Shown: in pieces, positions 1-8,426 of the stretch
Layout of the letters: each line of letters begins with the position of its first letter
Position numbering within the stretch: position 1 is the stretch's first letter
DNA from: Crystallibacter degradans
GTDB taxonomy: Bacteria; Actinomycetota; Actinomycetes; Actinomycetales; Micrococcaceae
Direction: 5' to 3'
Assembly (NCBI RefSeq): GCF_012952295.1
Contig: NZ_JABBCH010000007.1
Span: 124,001-188,000, forward strand
DNA length: 64,000 bases
Notes under the pieces: generated by a model
Database searches by the model: none
Seen by the model: the letters and a program-made list of their open reading frames with translations, nothing else
What the model was told of the DNA's origin: nothing
Translations under genes and position numbers: made by a program

Positions 1-2
1 CC

Positions 3-905
3 GCCACCGTGGAATCCGCCACCGGCACCCGCATCGTCCTGGGCCAGAACCAGTACGGCAAGGCCGAAGTCCGACTGGTCAAAATCACCCGGGACACCGA
101 CCGCCACCAGATCCAGGACCTCAACGTCACCTCGCAGCTGCGCGGCGATTTCGAAGCGGCGCACACCGCCGGAGACAACGCCCACGTAGTCGCCACCGAT
201 ACCCAGAAGAACACCGTGTACGCACTGGCCCGCGACGGCGTCGCCACCACGGAGGAGTTCCTGCTTCGTCTTGGCAAGCACTTCACGGAGAGCTTCGACT
301 GGGTCACCGGCGGGCGCTGGTCCGCAGAGCAGTACTTCTGGGACCGCATCAACGACCACGACCACGCCTTCTCCCGGAACAAGAGCGAAGTCCGCACCGC
401 CGTGCTCGAGATTTCCGGCAACAAGAAGACCGTCGTGGCCGGCATCGAGGAGCTGACCGTCCTGAAGTCCACGGGTTCGGAATTCCACGGTTTCCCGCGG
501 GATCAGTACACCACGCTGCAGGAAACCAATGACCGGATCCTCGCCACCGATGTGACCGCGCGCTGGCGCTACAACACCCTCGACGTCGATTTCGACGCCG
601 TCTACGCCAGCGTCCGCGCTCTGCTGCTCAAGGGGTTTGCGGAGACGCACTCACTGGCACTGCAGCAGAGCATGTACGAAATGGGCCGGCTCGTCCTCGA
701 GGCGCACCCGGAGATCGACGAGATCAAGATGTCCCTGCCGAACAAGCACCACTTCCTGGTGGACCTGAGCCCGTTTGGCCAGGACAACCCCAACGAAGTG
801 TTCTTCGCCGCGGACCGGCCGTACGGATTGATCGAAGCCACCATCCAGCGTGAGGGTTCCCCCGCCACGCATGAAGTCTGGGCCAATATCCCCGGATTCT
901 GCTAG
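3..905 (+). CDS. uaZ: Urate oxidase (uricase), 5' end outside window
   Basis: Cofactor-free uricase that oxidises urate to 5-hydroxyisourate, the entry to allantoin. The frame is open to the window edge. A GTG lies at 9, but the Arthrobacter globiformis enzyme (302 aa as I recall it) has a few more residues here, so the true start is probably just upstream. Near-identical blocks to that enzyme are visible: VLGQNQYGKAEVRLVK, TSQLRGDFEAAHTAGDNAHV, NDHDHAFSRNKSEVRTAVLE, SLPNKHHFLVDL and the terminal GFC. The tandem T-fold arrangement is intact. A purine permease and an oxidised-guanine deaminase follow on the same strand, so this is purine block A. No frameshift or lost key residue is seen. Confidence 0.95.
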   Translation, partial: ATVESATGTRIVLGQNQYGKAEVRLVKITRDTDRHQIQDLNVTSQLRGDFEAAHTAGDNAHVVATDTQKNTVYALARDGVATTEEFLLRLGKHFTESFDWVTGGRWSAEQYFWDRINDHDHAFSRNKSEVRTAVLEISGNKKTVVAGIEELTVLKSTGSEFHGFPRDQYTTLQETNDRILATDVTARWRYNTLDVDFDAVYASVRALLLKGFAETHSLALQQSMYEMGRLVLEAHPEIDEIKMSLPNKHHFLVDLSPFGQDNPNEVFFAADRPYGLIEATIQREGSPATHEVWANIPGFC

Positions 906-914
906 TCCACATGC

Positions 915-950
915 CAGAGGCCGGGACGCACGCGCGCGTCCCGGCCTCTG
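915..950 (+). terminator. Strong intercistronic hairpin between uricase and permease
   Basis: A perfect 15-bp inverted repeat (CAGAGGCCGGGACGC at 915-929, its reverse complement at 936-950, 6-nt loop). No T-tract follows, and a ribosome binding site (AAGGAGGT, 959-966) for the next gene starts nine bases later. It could be a Rho-independent-like terminator allowing partial read-through, or a 3'-end stabilising hairpin. Confidence 0.6.
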
Positions 951-971
951 CAGCCGACAAGGAGGTCAGCT

Positions 972-2543
972 GTGAATGCAGCAAAAACTACACGTAAGAC
1001 TATAACCGGACAGCGGCCCGAGGACGAAAGGCTGCCCATCGGCAAGTCCTTTGCCTACGGTCTCCAGCACGTTTTGACCATGTATGGCGGTATCATCGCG
1101 GTGCCTCTGATTGTCGGCACTGCGGCCGGCATGAGCCAGGACGAAATCGCCCTGCTCATCGCCTCCTGCCTGTTTGTTGGCGGTGCGGCAACCATCCTGC
1201 AAAGCTACGGTGTCAAGTTCTTCGGATCGCAGTTACCGCTGGTGCAGGGTGTTTCCTTCGCCGGCGTTGCGACCATGACGGCCATTCTCAGCGGCGGCGG
1301 CGGCATCGAGATGGTGTTCGGATCCGTGCTGGTCGCGTCAGTGATTGGTCTGGTGATCGCTCCGTTCTTCGCCAAGGTCATCAAGTTCTTCCCGCCGGTA
1401 GTCACCGGCGTCATCATCACCACCATCGGCCTCACGCTCATGCCGGTGGCAGCGAACTGGGCCATGGGCGGCAACTCCCAGGCGGATGACTATGGCAGCC
1501 TGGCCAACATCGGGCTCGCCGCCGGAACGCTTGCCGCGGTGCTGCTGCTCAGCAAGCTCGGCAACGCGGCCATCTCCCGCCTGTCCATCCTCCTGGCGAT
1601 TGTCGCCGGCACCGTCGTCGCGGCACTCCTGGGCATCGCCGACTTCTCCAACGTGGGCAACGGCGCCATCTTCGCCTTCCCGCAGCCCTTCGCTTTCGGC
1701 TGGCCGGTGTTCGACCTCGCAGCCATCATCTCGATGACCATCGTCATCCTCGTCACGATGACGGAAACGACGGCGGACATCCTCGCGGTCGGCGAAATCG
1801 CCAAGACCAAAGTCAACTCGCGGCGCATTGCGGACGGACTGCGGGCAGACATGCTCTCCAGTGCCCTGGCGCCGGTGTTCAACTCCTTCACGCAGACTGC
1901 TTTCGCCCAGAACGTCGGACTGGTGGCGATCACGGGAGTGAAGAGCCGTTTCGTGGTGACCGCGGGTGGCGTCATCATGCTGGTCCTGGGACTGTTGCCG
2001 ATCCTCGGCCGCGTTGTCGCAGCCGTGCCGACGCCCGTCCTCGGAGGTGCCGGCATCGTCCTCTTCGGCACAGTGGCCGCCAGCGGCATTCGCACGCTGT
2101 CCAAGGTCGACTACAAAGACAACATGAACATGATCATCGTGGCCGTGTCGCTGGCCTTCGGCATGATCCCCGTGGTGTCCCCGACCTTCTACGACGAGTT
2201 CCCCACCTGGTTCGGCATCATCTTCCACTCCGGCATTAGCTCCGCCGCCATCATGGCCGTGCTGCTGAACCTGCTCTTCAACCACCTGAAGGCCGGAAAC
2301 TCCGATCAGCAGTCCTCGCTGGTGGCCAGCCCGCCGCGCATGGTCCGCGAGGACGAGCTGCAGGCACTGCAGGACGGCGACTACTACCAGGGCGGCAAAC
2401 TGATGGCCGCGGACGGCACCGAGATCCCAGTGGTCACCGCCCAGCAGTACCAGATCGTCAAGGAAAAGCTGGATAAAGGCGAGATCAACTGCCACGAGGA
2501 CATCCGCAGGATCTGCGACGGCGAGGCCGCCAACGAACACTAG
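972..2543 (+). CDS. NCS2 nucleobase:cation symporter (xanthine/urate permease family)
   Basis: Membrane transporter of 523 aa for purine bases, probably urate and/or xanthine given the uricase directly upstream. The GTG start is fixed by a full AAGGAGGT site six bases before it. The NCS2 signature is present at residues 313-328 (QNVGLVAITGVKSRFV), with the TMTETTAD helix-8 motif at 262-269. About 14 hydrophobic segments run from residue ~30 to ~445. The last ~75 residues are hydrophilic and extend past the usual core, so this is a slightly long family member. Exact substrate (urate, xanthine or uracil) cannot be read from the sequence; urate/xanthine is inferred from the neighbours. Confidence 0.9.
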   Translation: MNAAKTTRKTITGQRPEDERLPIGKSFAYGLQHVLTMYGGIIAVPLIVGTAAGMSQDEIALLIASCLFVGGAATILQSYGVKFFGSQLPLVQGVSFAGVATMTAILSGGGGIEMVFGSVLVASVIGLVIAPFFAKVIKFFPPVVTGVIITTIGLTLMPVAANWAMGGNSQADDYGSLANIGLAAGTLAAVLLLSKLGNAAISRLSILLAIVAGTVVAALLGIADFSNVGNGAIFAFPQPFAFGWPVFDLAAIISMTIVILVTMTETTADILAVGEIAKTKVNSRRIADGLRADMLSSALAPVFNSFTQTAFAQNVGLVAITGVKSRFVVTAGGVIMLVLGLLPILGRVVAAVPTPVLGGAGIVLFGTVAASGIRTLSKVDYKDNMNMIIVAVSLAFGMIPVVSPTFYDEFPTWFGIIFHSGISSAAIMAVLLNLLFNHLKAGNSDQQSSLVASPPRMVREDELQALQDGDYYQGGKLMAADGTEIPVVTAQQYQIVKEKLDKGEINCHEDIRRICDGEAANEH

Positions 2544-2556
2544 CAAACAGGCCTCT

Positions 2557-2597
2557 GGGCCGGTCCCGCTCCGCATCCCGCGGGCCGGGACCGGCCC
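2557..2597 (+). terminator. Terminator-like hairpin after the permease
   Basis: Perfect 11-bp inverted repeat GGGCCGGTCCC (2557-2567) and its complement (2587-2597), starting 13 bases after the permease stop. No T-run follows, as is common in high-GC actinobacteria. Confidence 0.6.
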
Positions 2598-2702
2598 GAA
2601 ACGATCTCCTGGATCAGCAGACAGGACAACACTGAGCTGGCGGCATCGCCGTCGTTATTTGCGAACGCTCGGCGCCAGTACCTGTACCTGACAAGGAGCA
2701 TC

Positions 2703-4055
2703 ATGACTGCACGTACCTGGGTGAAGAACCCGCTGGCCATTTTTACCGCCAACAACGACGACGCAGCGGGCGGGCTGGTGGTCGAAGGCGGCGAAATCGT
2801 CGAACTCGTGGCCGCCGGCCAAACACCACGCGGACCCTGGACAACCGTGTGTGACGCCAGCAAACACGTGGTGCTTCCCGGCCTGGTCAACACCCACCAC
2901 CACTTCTACCAAACGCTCACCCGGGCCTGGGCGCCGGTGGTCAACGCGCCGCTGTTCCCGTGGCTGATCAACCTGTATCCGGTCTGGGCCCGCCTGACTC
3001 CCCGCTACCTGGAGCTCGCCACCAAGGCGGCGCTGGCCGAACTGCTGCTGTCCGGCTGCACCACGGCGGCGGACCACCACTACCTCTTTCCGGCGGGTAT
3101 GGAGGACTCGATCGACGTCCAGGTGCAGGTGGTGCGCGAGCTGGGGATGCGCGCCATGCTCACCCGTGGCTCTATGACCCTCGGCGAGGACGACGGCGGC
3201 CTGCCGCCCCAGCGCACCGTCCAGGCTCCCGAGGTGATCCTCGCCGACAGCGAAAGGCTGATCGGGCGCTACCACGAACGCGGGCCTGGCGCGCAGATCC
3301 AGATCGCGCTGGCACCTTGTTCACCGTTCTCCGTCACTCCGGAGATTATGAAAGACAGTGCCGCCCTCGCCGCACAGCATGACGTCCGGCTGCACACGCA
3401 TCTGGCGGAAACCATCGACGAAGAGGACTTTTGCCTCGAACGGTTCGGCCTGCGGCCGCTGGACTACCTGGAAAGCGTGGACTGGCTGGCACCCCGAACG
3501 TGGCTGGGCCACGGCATCCACTTCAGCGATGCGGAAGTGGCGCAGCTCGGCGCCGCCGGGGTCGGCGTGGCGCATTGCCCCAGCTCCAACATGCGGCTGG
3601 CCTCCGGCATCTGCCGCGCCATCGAGCTGGAGGACGCCGGCGTCAATGTGGGGCTGGGGGTGGATGGATCGGCGTCGAACGATGGCTCCAACATGATTCT
3701 CGAGGCGAAGCAGGCCCTGTATCTGCAGCGGCTGCGCTACGGCGCCGAACTCGCGACGCCCGAGCGCGCGCTAGGCTGGGCCACCAAGGGCTCCGCGCAG
3801 GCGCTGGGCCGGACGGATATCGGCGAGATCGTCGTGGGGAAGCAGGCCGATCTGGCGTTCTTTAAACTGGATGAACTGCGGTTTTCGGGCAGCCACGACC
3901 CCCTCTCAGCATTGCTGCTGTGCGGCGCAGACAGGGCCGATCGGGTTATGGTCGGGGGCCAATGGCGCGTAGTGGATGGCCAAATCGAGGGGCTGGATCT
4001 TCAGGAACTGATCGCGGACCATTCCGCAGCCGCCCGGCAGCTGGTTGCCGGCTGA
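2703..4055 (+). CDS. 8-oxoguanine deaminase (amidohydrolase superfamily)
   Basis: Cytosolic metal-dependent deaminase of 450 aa in the ATZ/TRZ/8-oxoguanine deaminase group; it would convert 8-oxoguanine to urate, feeding the uricase upstream. Visible motifs are the HxH metal site in PGLVNTHHHFYQ (His65/His67), LHTHLAET, GHGIHFS, AHCPSSNMRLASG and GVDGSASNDGSNM, which carries the catalytic Asp. AAGGAG at 2694-2699 supports the ATG. It follows the permease by 160 bp including a hairpin, so it may have its own promoter. The alternative is another hydroxy-triazine/purine amidohydrolase; the NDGSNM loop and purine setting favour 8-oxoguanine. Confidence 0.88.
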   Translation: MTARTWVKNPLAIFTANNDDAAGGLVVEGGEIVELVAAGQTPRGPWTTVCDASKHVVLPGLVNTHHHFYQTLTRAWAPVVNAPLFPWLINLYPVWARLTPRYLELATKAALAELLLSGCTTAADHHYLFPAGMEDSIDVQVQVVRELGMRAMLTRGSMTLGEDDGGLPPQRTVQAPEVILADSERLIGRYHERGPGAQIQIALAPCSPFSVTPEIMKDSAALAAQHDVRLHTHLAETIDEEDFCLERFGLRPLDYLESVDWLAPRTWLGHGIHFSDAEVAQLGAAGVGVAHCPSSNMRLASGICRAIELEDAGVNVGLGVDGSASNDGSNMILEAKQALYLQRLRYGAELATPERALGWATKGSAQALGRTDIGEIVVGKQADLAFFKLDELRFSGSHDPLSALLLCGADRADRVMVGGQWRVVDGQIEGLDLQELIADHSAAARQLVAG

Positions 4056-4181
4056 AGCTCCTGTCCGCGAGGACGAGTTCACGATTGTCACCGAGGACCT
4101 CCTCGGGTTCCAAACGAAGTTGACAGTCACGGGTCTTGCTTGGGACGCGCCGCTGGAAATTTCCAAGTTCGTACGGCAAGA

Positions 4182-4634
4182 ATGGCAGGTATGAAATCTT
4201 CCCGTGTGCCTTCACGCCGTTCGCTCCTGACCGTTAGCGCCGCCGCAGGAACGGCTGGTGTCCTTGCCGGCTGCTCGCCCTTCCAGAATCTCGTTGGAGA
4301 TACCAGCGGCGAACCGGCGGCCGTCAGCGTAGAAGGTACGCCGGTGCAGGTGGGCAAGCTCAGCGAGGTCCCGGTCGGCGGCTCCGCCAACCTGAACGTT
4401 GAAGGAAAGCCGATCCTGGTTCACCGCCCGGACGAGGAAACCGTCCTCGCCTACAGCGCCGAGTGCACCCACCAAGGCTGCAAGGTGGCGGCGACGGAAA
4501 GCGAGATCGCATGTCCATGCCACAACTCGACGTTCGCGCTGACGGATGGGGCAGTAACGGGAGGGCCCGCTCCCGCGCCGCTGCCTCGTTTTGCTGCCGC
4601 GATCGACGGCGAGTGGATCACCGTCGTCGTCTAG
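4182..4634 (+). CDS. Rieske (2Fe-2S) lipoprotein with Tat-type signal
   Basis: Exported iron-sulfur protein of about 150 aa. It opens with a twin-arginine segment (SRRSLL), a hydrophobic stretch and a lipobox LAGC (residues 28-31), so it is probably a lipid-anchored Tat substrate. The Rieske ligands are clear: CTHQGC (95-100) and CPCHNSTF (111-118), with Cys95, His97, Cys111 and His114 as cluster ligands and Cys100/Cys113 as the disulfide pair. This is a stand-alone electron-transfer domain without an oxygenase or cytochrome partner nearby. Start: ATG at 4182 or ATG at 4191; neither has a strong ribosome site. Confidence 0.88.
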   Translation: MAGMKSSRVPSRRSLLTVSAAAGTAGVLAGCSPFQNLVGDTSGEPAAVSVEGTPVQVGKLSEVPVGGSANLNVEGKPILVHRPDEETVLAYSAECTHQGCKVAATESEIACPCHNSTFALTDGAVTGGPAPAPLPRFAAAIDGEWITVVV

Positions 4635-4677
4635 AGCGAACCCTTGGTCGTGGCCGAAGCTGGGGTGCCTCCGTCGC

Positions 4678-5151
4678 TTAGCCGATAAGCGAGACGCCGA
4701 GGCTGGCTAAGACGCCGAAGGCGACGCCCCAGAGGATGATCGAGACGATTTGCCACAAAATAACGGCATTCTTCGACGCTCCGAACGAGACCATCGCGGC
4801 CGAGGTGATCTGGCTTGGCAGAATGGTCTGGCCCAGCAGGCTCACGCCTGCGACGCCGTACTTGTCGAATTGTGCGCGCAGCTTCTGCCGGCGGGCAGAG
4901 GGCTCCTTGGGTGCCTTGCCGCTGACCACCTTCGAGCGCACGCTGTGGGCGCTGAGCACGAAGAGCAGCATGGAGATCACGTTGCCGACGATGGCGGCCG
5001 CGATCGCGACCACCGGGTTAATGCCGGCGAGCACGCCGATTACGGACCCGAAGTAGGATTCAATAAACGGAATCGCAGCCGCGAGTATCACACCCACCCA
5101 CTGAAGCACGGTGGGAAGCGAGGCCGTGAAGTCTTGCAGTGCGTCGATCAT
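4678..5151 (-). CDS. Small multidrug-export-like integral membrane protein
   Basis: Membrane protein of 157 aa with four to five hydrophobic segments, an early AAAIPFIES motif and a cytoplasmic basic loop (around residues 75-100) followed by KYGVAGVSLLGQTILP. This matches the pattern of the PF06695 family annotated as putative small multi-drug export proteins, related to the DedA/VTT fold. The ATG chosen is preceded by AGAGGA; an in-frame upstream extension is arginine-rich and not membrane-like, so it is rejected. It converges on the Rieske gene and has no operon partner. Transport function is family-based only. Confidence 0.65.
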   Translation of the reverse strand: MIDALQDFTASLPTVLQWVGVILAAAIPFIESYFGSVIGVLAGINPVVAIAAAIVGNVISMLLFVLSAHSVRSKVVSGKAPKEPSARRQKLRAQFDKYGVAGVSLLGQTILPSQITSAAMVSFGASKNAVILWQIVSIILWGVAFGVLASLGVSLIG

Positions 5152-5281
5152 GAAGGATTCCTCTCGTGGTGTTGCGAACGGGGGAGGGACGCATCTACGT
5201 CGCCCTCGTCGCGGGCGCTCAGGACTGATTACGAGCCTAGTGAAGACCGTCCGTAGCCGGATGCTTCCAGAGGATGATCTT

Positions 5282-5380
5282 CCGGCACCACTGGAGGAGA
5301 CTGCAAGGCCCGGGACGCGCATGCACGCTTTACTGGTGCCGGTCGTGCGGCGGATCGAGTCATCGATCCGAGTTTTTCTT
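5282..5380 (+). ncRNA. Candidate small RNA: outer stem plus intrinsic terminator
   Basis: CCGGCACCA (5282-5290) pairs with TGGTGCCGG (5334-5342). It is followed by the perfect stem CGGATCGA (5351-5358) / TCGATCCG (5363-5370) and then AGTTTTTCTT. This is a textbook plus-strand terminator with no plus-strand gene upstream (both flanking genes are leftward), so a short non-coding transcript is a reasonable reading. No promoter was confirmed. Confidence 0.35.
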
Positions 5381-5465
5381 ACATTGCAGAAGAATCCTCG
5401 AGGTCCTTGACCGATAAATGTCAGGCTTCAGCTTTGGATGGAGTGGCAACACGACAGGATGCGTC

Positions 5466-5494
5466 GGGCCGGCCGCAGGGATTGCGGCCGGCCC
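5466..5494 (-). terminator. Hairpin downstream of MFS transporter
   Basis: GGGCCGGCCGCA (5466-5477) pairs with TGCGGCCGGCCC (5483-5494), a 12-bp perfect stem starting 25 bases past the leftward MFS stop codon. No T-tract follows. Confidence 0.6.
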
Positions 5495-5518
5495 ACCATA
5501 CAGACACTCTTTTGGGAG

Positions 5519-6904
5519 TCAGTGTTTTGAGACCGCTACATCGTCGCGACGGGTGAGGTCCACATCCTTGGTTTCGGGCATGAGGAATGCTGTCAGGAGA
5601 GTTATTCCGGAAACGACCATGAGGTAGACCAGGAACAGGTTATGTTGTCCGCTTTGAGCCAGGAACGTATTGATATATGGTGCGGTACCGCCAAAAATAG
5701 CCGTCGCTAGGGACAGCGGACCGGCGACACCTGCTGCACGGACATTAGTGGGAAACACTTCAGCCCAGATCGCACCGTTGACGCCGAAGAGGCAGGCAAG
5801 TACGGCCAGCGCGATGATCATGGCTGCCAGCAAACGGCTGAAGCTTCCGTCGATCAGGCCGTCCAAGGGGAACGTCAAGAGGATGAACCCGACGCCGAAC
5901 AGCACAACGAATAGGCGCCTGCCGAAGCGGTCCGACAGCCATCCGACGAAGGGAATGGCGATGAGGAAGATGACCTGGGCGATCAGGCTTGCCGTCAACG
6001 CGCTCGTGGGGTCCTGGCCGCGGTTTAGCTGGGCGAAGGTCGGTGTGAAGATCAACCAGGTGTAGAACATGATCGATCCGCCTGCGGACAGGCCGAAGAC
6101 AACGGCCACTCCTCTCCAGTTCCGGACCAGGGCACGGAGCATCGGCTCCGTCCGCTTCTTGCCGCCGCTCGTCTTTTCGGAACGCAGTGGGCTCAGGTTG
6201 GCATCGGTGTCTGTGCCGGTTGCGGCGACGAACACGTCGGACTCCGCGATTTTGCGCCGCAGGTACAGGGCGTAGAGGCCCAGGATGCCGCCGATGCCGA
6301 AGGCTACGCGCCATCCCCATGCTGCGATCTGGGATTCATCGAGTACAGAGTTGATGATGAGTCCGGTGAAAGTGGCAAGGATCGTGCCCAGGACAACACT
6401 GACCCAGGAAGAACTGCCGTAAAGGGCACGCCGGTTCTTCGGTGCCCGTTCGACCAGATACGTGACCGATGTGCCCATCTCTCCGCCGTGCGCCAGGCCC
6501 TGGATCAGGCGAGCAGCCAGCAGGATCAATGAGGCGGCGATGCCGACAGTGTCGAAGGTGGGCGCGACGGCGATGACGAGGCTGCCCGCGGCGGTGATCA
6601 TCATGGCCAGGGTCAGGCTTTTCTTCCGTCCGACCCGGTCCGCGTAAGCGCCGAAGAGGAACCCTCCCAGGGGCCGGGTGATGAAGCCGACGGCGAAGAC
6701 CGCGAGAGTGGCCAGGAGCGCGGAGACCGGATCCTGTGACTGGAAGAACTGTGTGGAGAAGTACGAGGCAAAGATCGTGTAGATCGTCCAGTCGTACCAT
6801 TCCAGGGTGTTGCCGAAGTTGACGGCGACCAAGTCGCGGAACCGCTTGGCAACGTCTGTGGCGGGAGGATTCACCGCTGGGATTTCTGCACGGGAGCTGT
6901 TCAT
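5519..6904 (-). CDS. MFS transporter, metabolite:H+ symporter (KgtP/ShiA-like)
   Basis: Twelve-helix secondary transporter of 461 aa. The N-terminal NFGNTLEWYDWTIYTIFASYF and the loop GAYADRVGRKKSL are hallmarks of the MHS subfamily that carries carboxylates (alpha-ketoglutarate, citrate, shikimate, aromatic acids). A second RKK/RR-type loop (LSDRFGRRL) lies in the C-terminal half. The ATG is preceded by AGAAAGG. It lies 48 bp downstream of a flavin reductase gene on the same strand, and a GntR regulator diverges from that pair, so the three probably form one inducible unit for an organic or aromatic acid. The substrate cannot be named. Confidence 0.85.
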   Translation of the reverse strand: MNSSRAEIPAVNPPATDVAKRFRDLVAVNFGNTLEWYDWTIYTIFASYFSTQFFQSQDPVSALLATLAVFAVGFITRPLGGFLFGAYADRVGRKKSLTLAMMITAAGSLVIAVAPTFDTVGIAASLILLAARLIQGLAHGGEMGTSVTYLVERAPKNRRALYGSSSWVSVVLGTILATFTGLIINSVLDESQIAAWGWRVAFGIGGILGLYALYLRRKIAESDVFVAATGTDTDANLSPLRSEKTSGGKKRTEPMLRALVRNWRGVAVVFGLSAGGSIMFYTWLIFTPTFAQLNRGQDPTSALTASLIAQVIFLIAIPFVGWLSDRFGRRLFVVLFGVGFILLTFPLDGLIDGSFSRLLAAMIIALAVLACLFGVNGAIWAEVFPTNVRAAGVAGPLSLATAIFGGTAPYINTFLAQSGQHNLFLVYLMVVSGITLLTAFLMPETKDVDLTRRDDVAVSKH

Positions 6905-6952
6905 TGTGGGGCCTTTCTGGGAGCTTCTTGTTGGGCTCGGCCTGTCCTGCCG

Positions 6953-7606
6953 CTATGCGCGGCCTTCAAGCCCGGACTGGGCGTATTCATCGGAACCGGG
7001 GACCCGCATCTCGAACGTGTCGGTGACTACGGTGTAATCGAAGTAGCCCATGCGGGCGATCGGCCGGATGGAGGGGATGTCGAGTTTGCCTTCGGAGGTG
7101 ATCACGGAGTCCTGGATATGGATTTTCTCGACCTGGGCGAAGACGATGTCGACGGTTCCGACATCGGAATTACCGGTGAGGCGGTGGGTGCTCATGTACC
7201 GGCACTCGAATTTGACCGGGCTTTCTGCCACCATCGGGATCTTGTAGTTGTCGGCGTATTCGCGTGTGACGCCCATCAGGTCGAATTCGTTCTCCTCGGG
7301 AGGCAGTGCCATCGCGCTGATGTTGACGGCTTCGCGGAGATCGTATGTGGCCATGTTCCAGACGAACCACCCGGTCTGCTCCGCGTTGAGCACGGTGTCC
7401 TTGCGCCGGCCGTCCGGGTATTGGTTGGCCGAGAACATGACCATCGGCGGATCGAACGTGAGGTTCTGCCACTGGCTGTAGGGGGCAATGTTTTCCACGC
7501 CGTCCTTGCTGACGCTGGAGAGCCAGCCGATGGGCCGGGGCACCGTGCAGCTCTTAAAGGGCGAGTAGGGCAACGGGTTCGGGTCTGTTTGTGGCGAGTA
7601 TTTCAT
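6953..7606 (-). CDS. Flavin reductase family protein (FMN-binding split barrel)
   Basis: Cytosolic protein of 217 aa in the flavin-reductase-like, FMN-binding split-barrel family. Typical early segments are visible: PRPIGWLSSVSKDGVENIAPYSQW (residues ~23-46) and PPMVMFSANQYPDGRRKDT. In this family members reduce FMN/FAD for a partner monooxygenase or act as stand-alone flavoproteins; no monooxygenase is present here. AAGGAGCG precedes the ATG. First gene of the leftward pair with the MHS transporter, and transcribed away from a GntR regulator across a palindromic site at 7647-7674. Confidence 0.85.
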   Translation of the reverse strand: MKYSPQTDPNPLPYSPFKSCTVPRPIGWLSSVSKDGVENIAPYSQWQNLTFDPPMVMFSANQYPDGRRKDTVLNAEQTGWFVWNMATYDLREAVNISAMALPPEENEFDLMGVTREYADNYKIPMVAESPVKFECRYMSTHRLTGNSDVGTVDIVFAQVEKIHIQDSVITSEGKLDIPSIRPIARMGYFDYTVVTDTFEMRVPGSDEYAQSGLEGRA

Positions 7607-7646
7607 TGCTGGTCGCTCCTTGTGTGAAGTGGCTCACGTACTCGCT

Positions 7647-7674
7647 ATATTCAACCAATATATCGGTGGAATAT
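7647..7674. promoter_or_regulatory. Candidate GntR operator in divergent promoter
   Basis: Inverted repeat ATATTCAACC (7647-7656) / GGTGGAATAT (7665-7674), 9 of 10 positions paired with an 8-bp AT-rich centre, midway between the divergent flavin reductase and GntR genes. Position and symmetry suit binding by the adjacent FCD-type GntR regulator; binding itself is inferred. Confidence 0.55.
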
Positions 7675-7735
7675 CAATAGCTGACAGTATTCGTCTTATG
7701 ATCGAGCAGTAGACAGGAAGGTGCGCGGGAGAATA

Positions 7736-8392
7736 ATGGGCAAGTCAGAAGAGGTTTACGCGTCCCTGGTGCGCATGATCGAGAAGGGCGAACTCGAAGC
7801 GGGCGTCCTTGTATCAGAATCCGGGCTGATGGAACGGACAGGATTTGGAAGAACCCCTGTGCGGGAAGCAGTGCAGCGACTCGCACGGGACCACATGGTC
7901 CGCATCCATCCGAGCAAAGGGATTGAGATTCCGGCCATCTCCGTGGAGGATCAGCTAAAGCGCCTGGAGGTCCGGCGTGTCATGGAAGTTCTAGCCGTCA
8001 CGCTGGCCTGCGAACGGAGCACCCGACAGGAAGCGGAAGTGATGTCCGCCCTGGCCATTACGTTGGATGGACACCACGACCTGGACGAATACTCGGAAAC
8101 GGTGCGGCAGACACACGAGCTGATTACAGTTAGTGCCCGCAACGAGTATCTAGCCGAAGCCATGGCACCTCTGCAGGGGCTTTCCCGTCGGTTCTGGCTC
8201 ACCCATGTCCTCGATGTACGGCACGAGATTGCTGTGGGCAGTGTTCACCATCGGCAGATACTTGAGGCAATCGCCGCAAGGGACATATCAAAGGCGAGAG
8301 AGTCCTCGATTGCCCTTAATGACTACCTTGTTGAGTTCGCCTTGTCTGTGATCAACAGCCGTGCACCTCGCCAAGCCGCGCGCACTGTCTAA
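7736..8392 (+). CDS. GntR family regulator, FCD type
   Basis: DNA-binding regulator of 218 aa. The N-terminal winged helix-turn-helix (residues ~5-70) contains the GntR signature ESGLMERTGFGRTPVREAVQ, and the alpha-helical C-terminal FCD ligand domain follows (RLEVRRVMEVLAVTLAC, then helices to ~205). ATG 7736 with GGGAGA just upstream is preferred; a GTG at 7721 overlaps the only other purine-rich stretch. It diverges from the flavin reductase/MFS pair and probably represses it until the transported acid appears. Confidence 0.87.
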   Translation: MGKSEEVYASLVRMIEKGELEAGVLVSESGLMERTGFGRTPVREAVQRLARDHMVRIHPSKGIEIPAISVEDQLKRLEVRRVMEVLAVTLACERSTRQEAEVMSALAITLDGHHDLDEYSETVRQTHELITVSARNEYLAEAMAPLQGLSRRFWLTHVLDVRHEIAVGSVHHRQILEAIAARDISKARESSIALNDYLVEFALSVINSRAPRQAARTV

Positions 8393-8393
8393 A

Positions 8394-8426
8394 GGCCCTT
8401 CCTGCGGAAGTCCTGGCAGGAAGGCC
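8394..8426 (+). terminator. Terminator after GntR gene
   Basis: GGCCCTTCCTGC (8394-8405) pairs with GCAGGAAGGCC (8416-8426) with a single bulge, immediately after the GntR stop codon. Confidence 0.65.

Larger units (their letters stand above)
5152..5518. other. Intergenic region with structured elements
   Basis: No convincing protein gene. It holds the promoter region of the leftward small membrane protein, a nested hairpin ending in a T-rich intrinsic terminator on the plus strand (5282-5380), and a GC-rich hairpin (5466-5494) just past the MFS gene stop. Confidence 0.6.

Noticed and set aside
5111-5410. 99-aa plus-strand open frame over the small membrane protein's promoter
   Set aside because: No ribosome site or domain; it runs through the hairpin/terminator structure.
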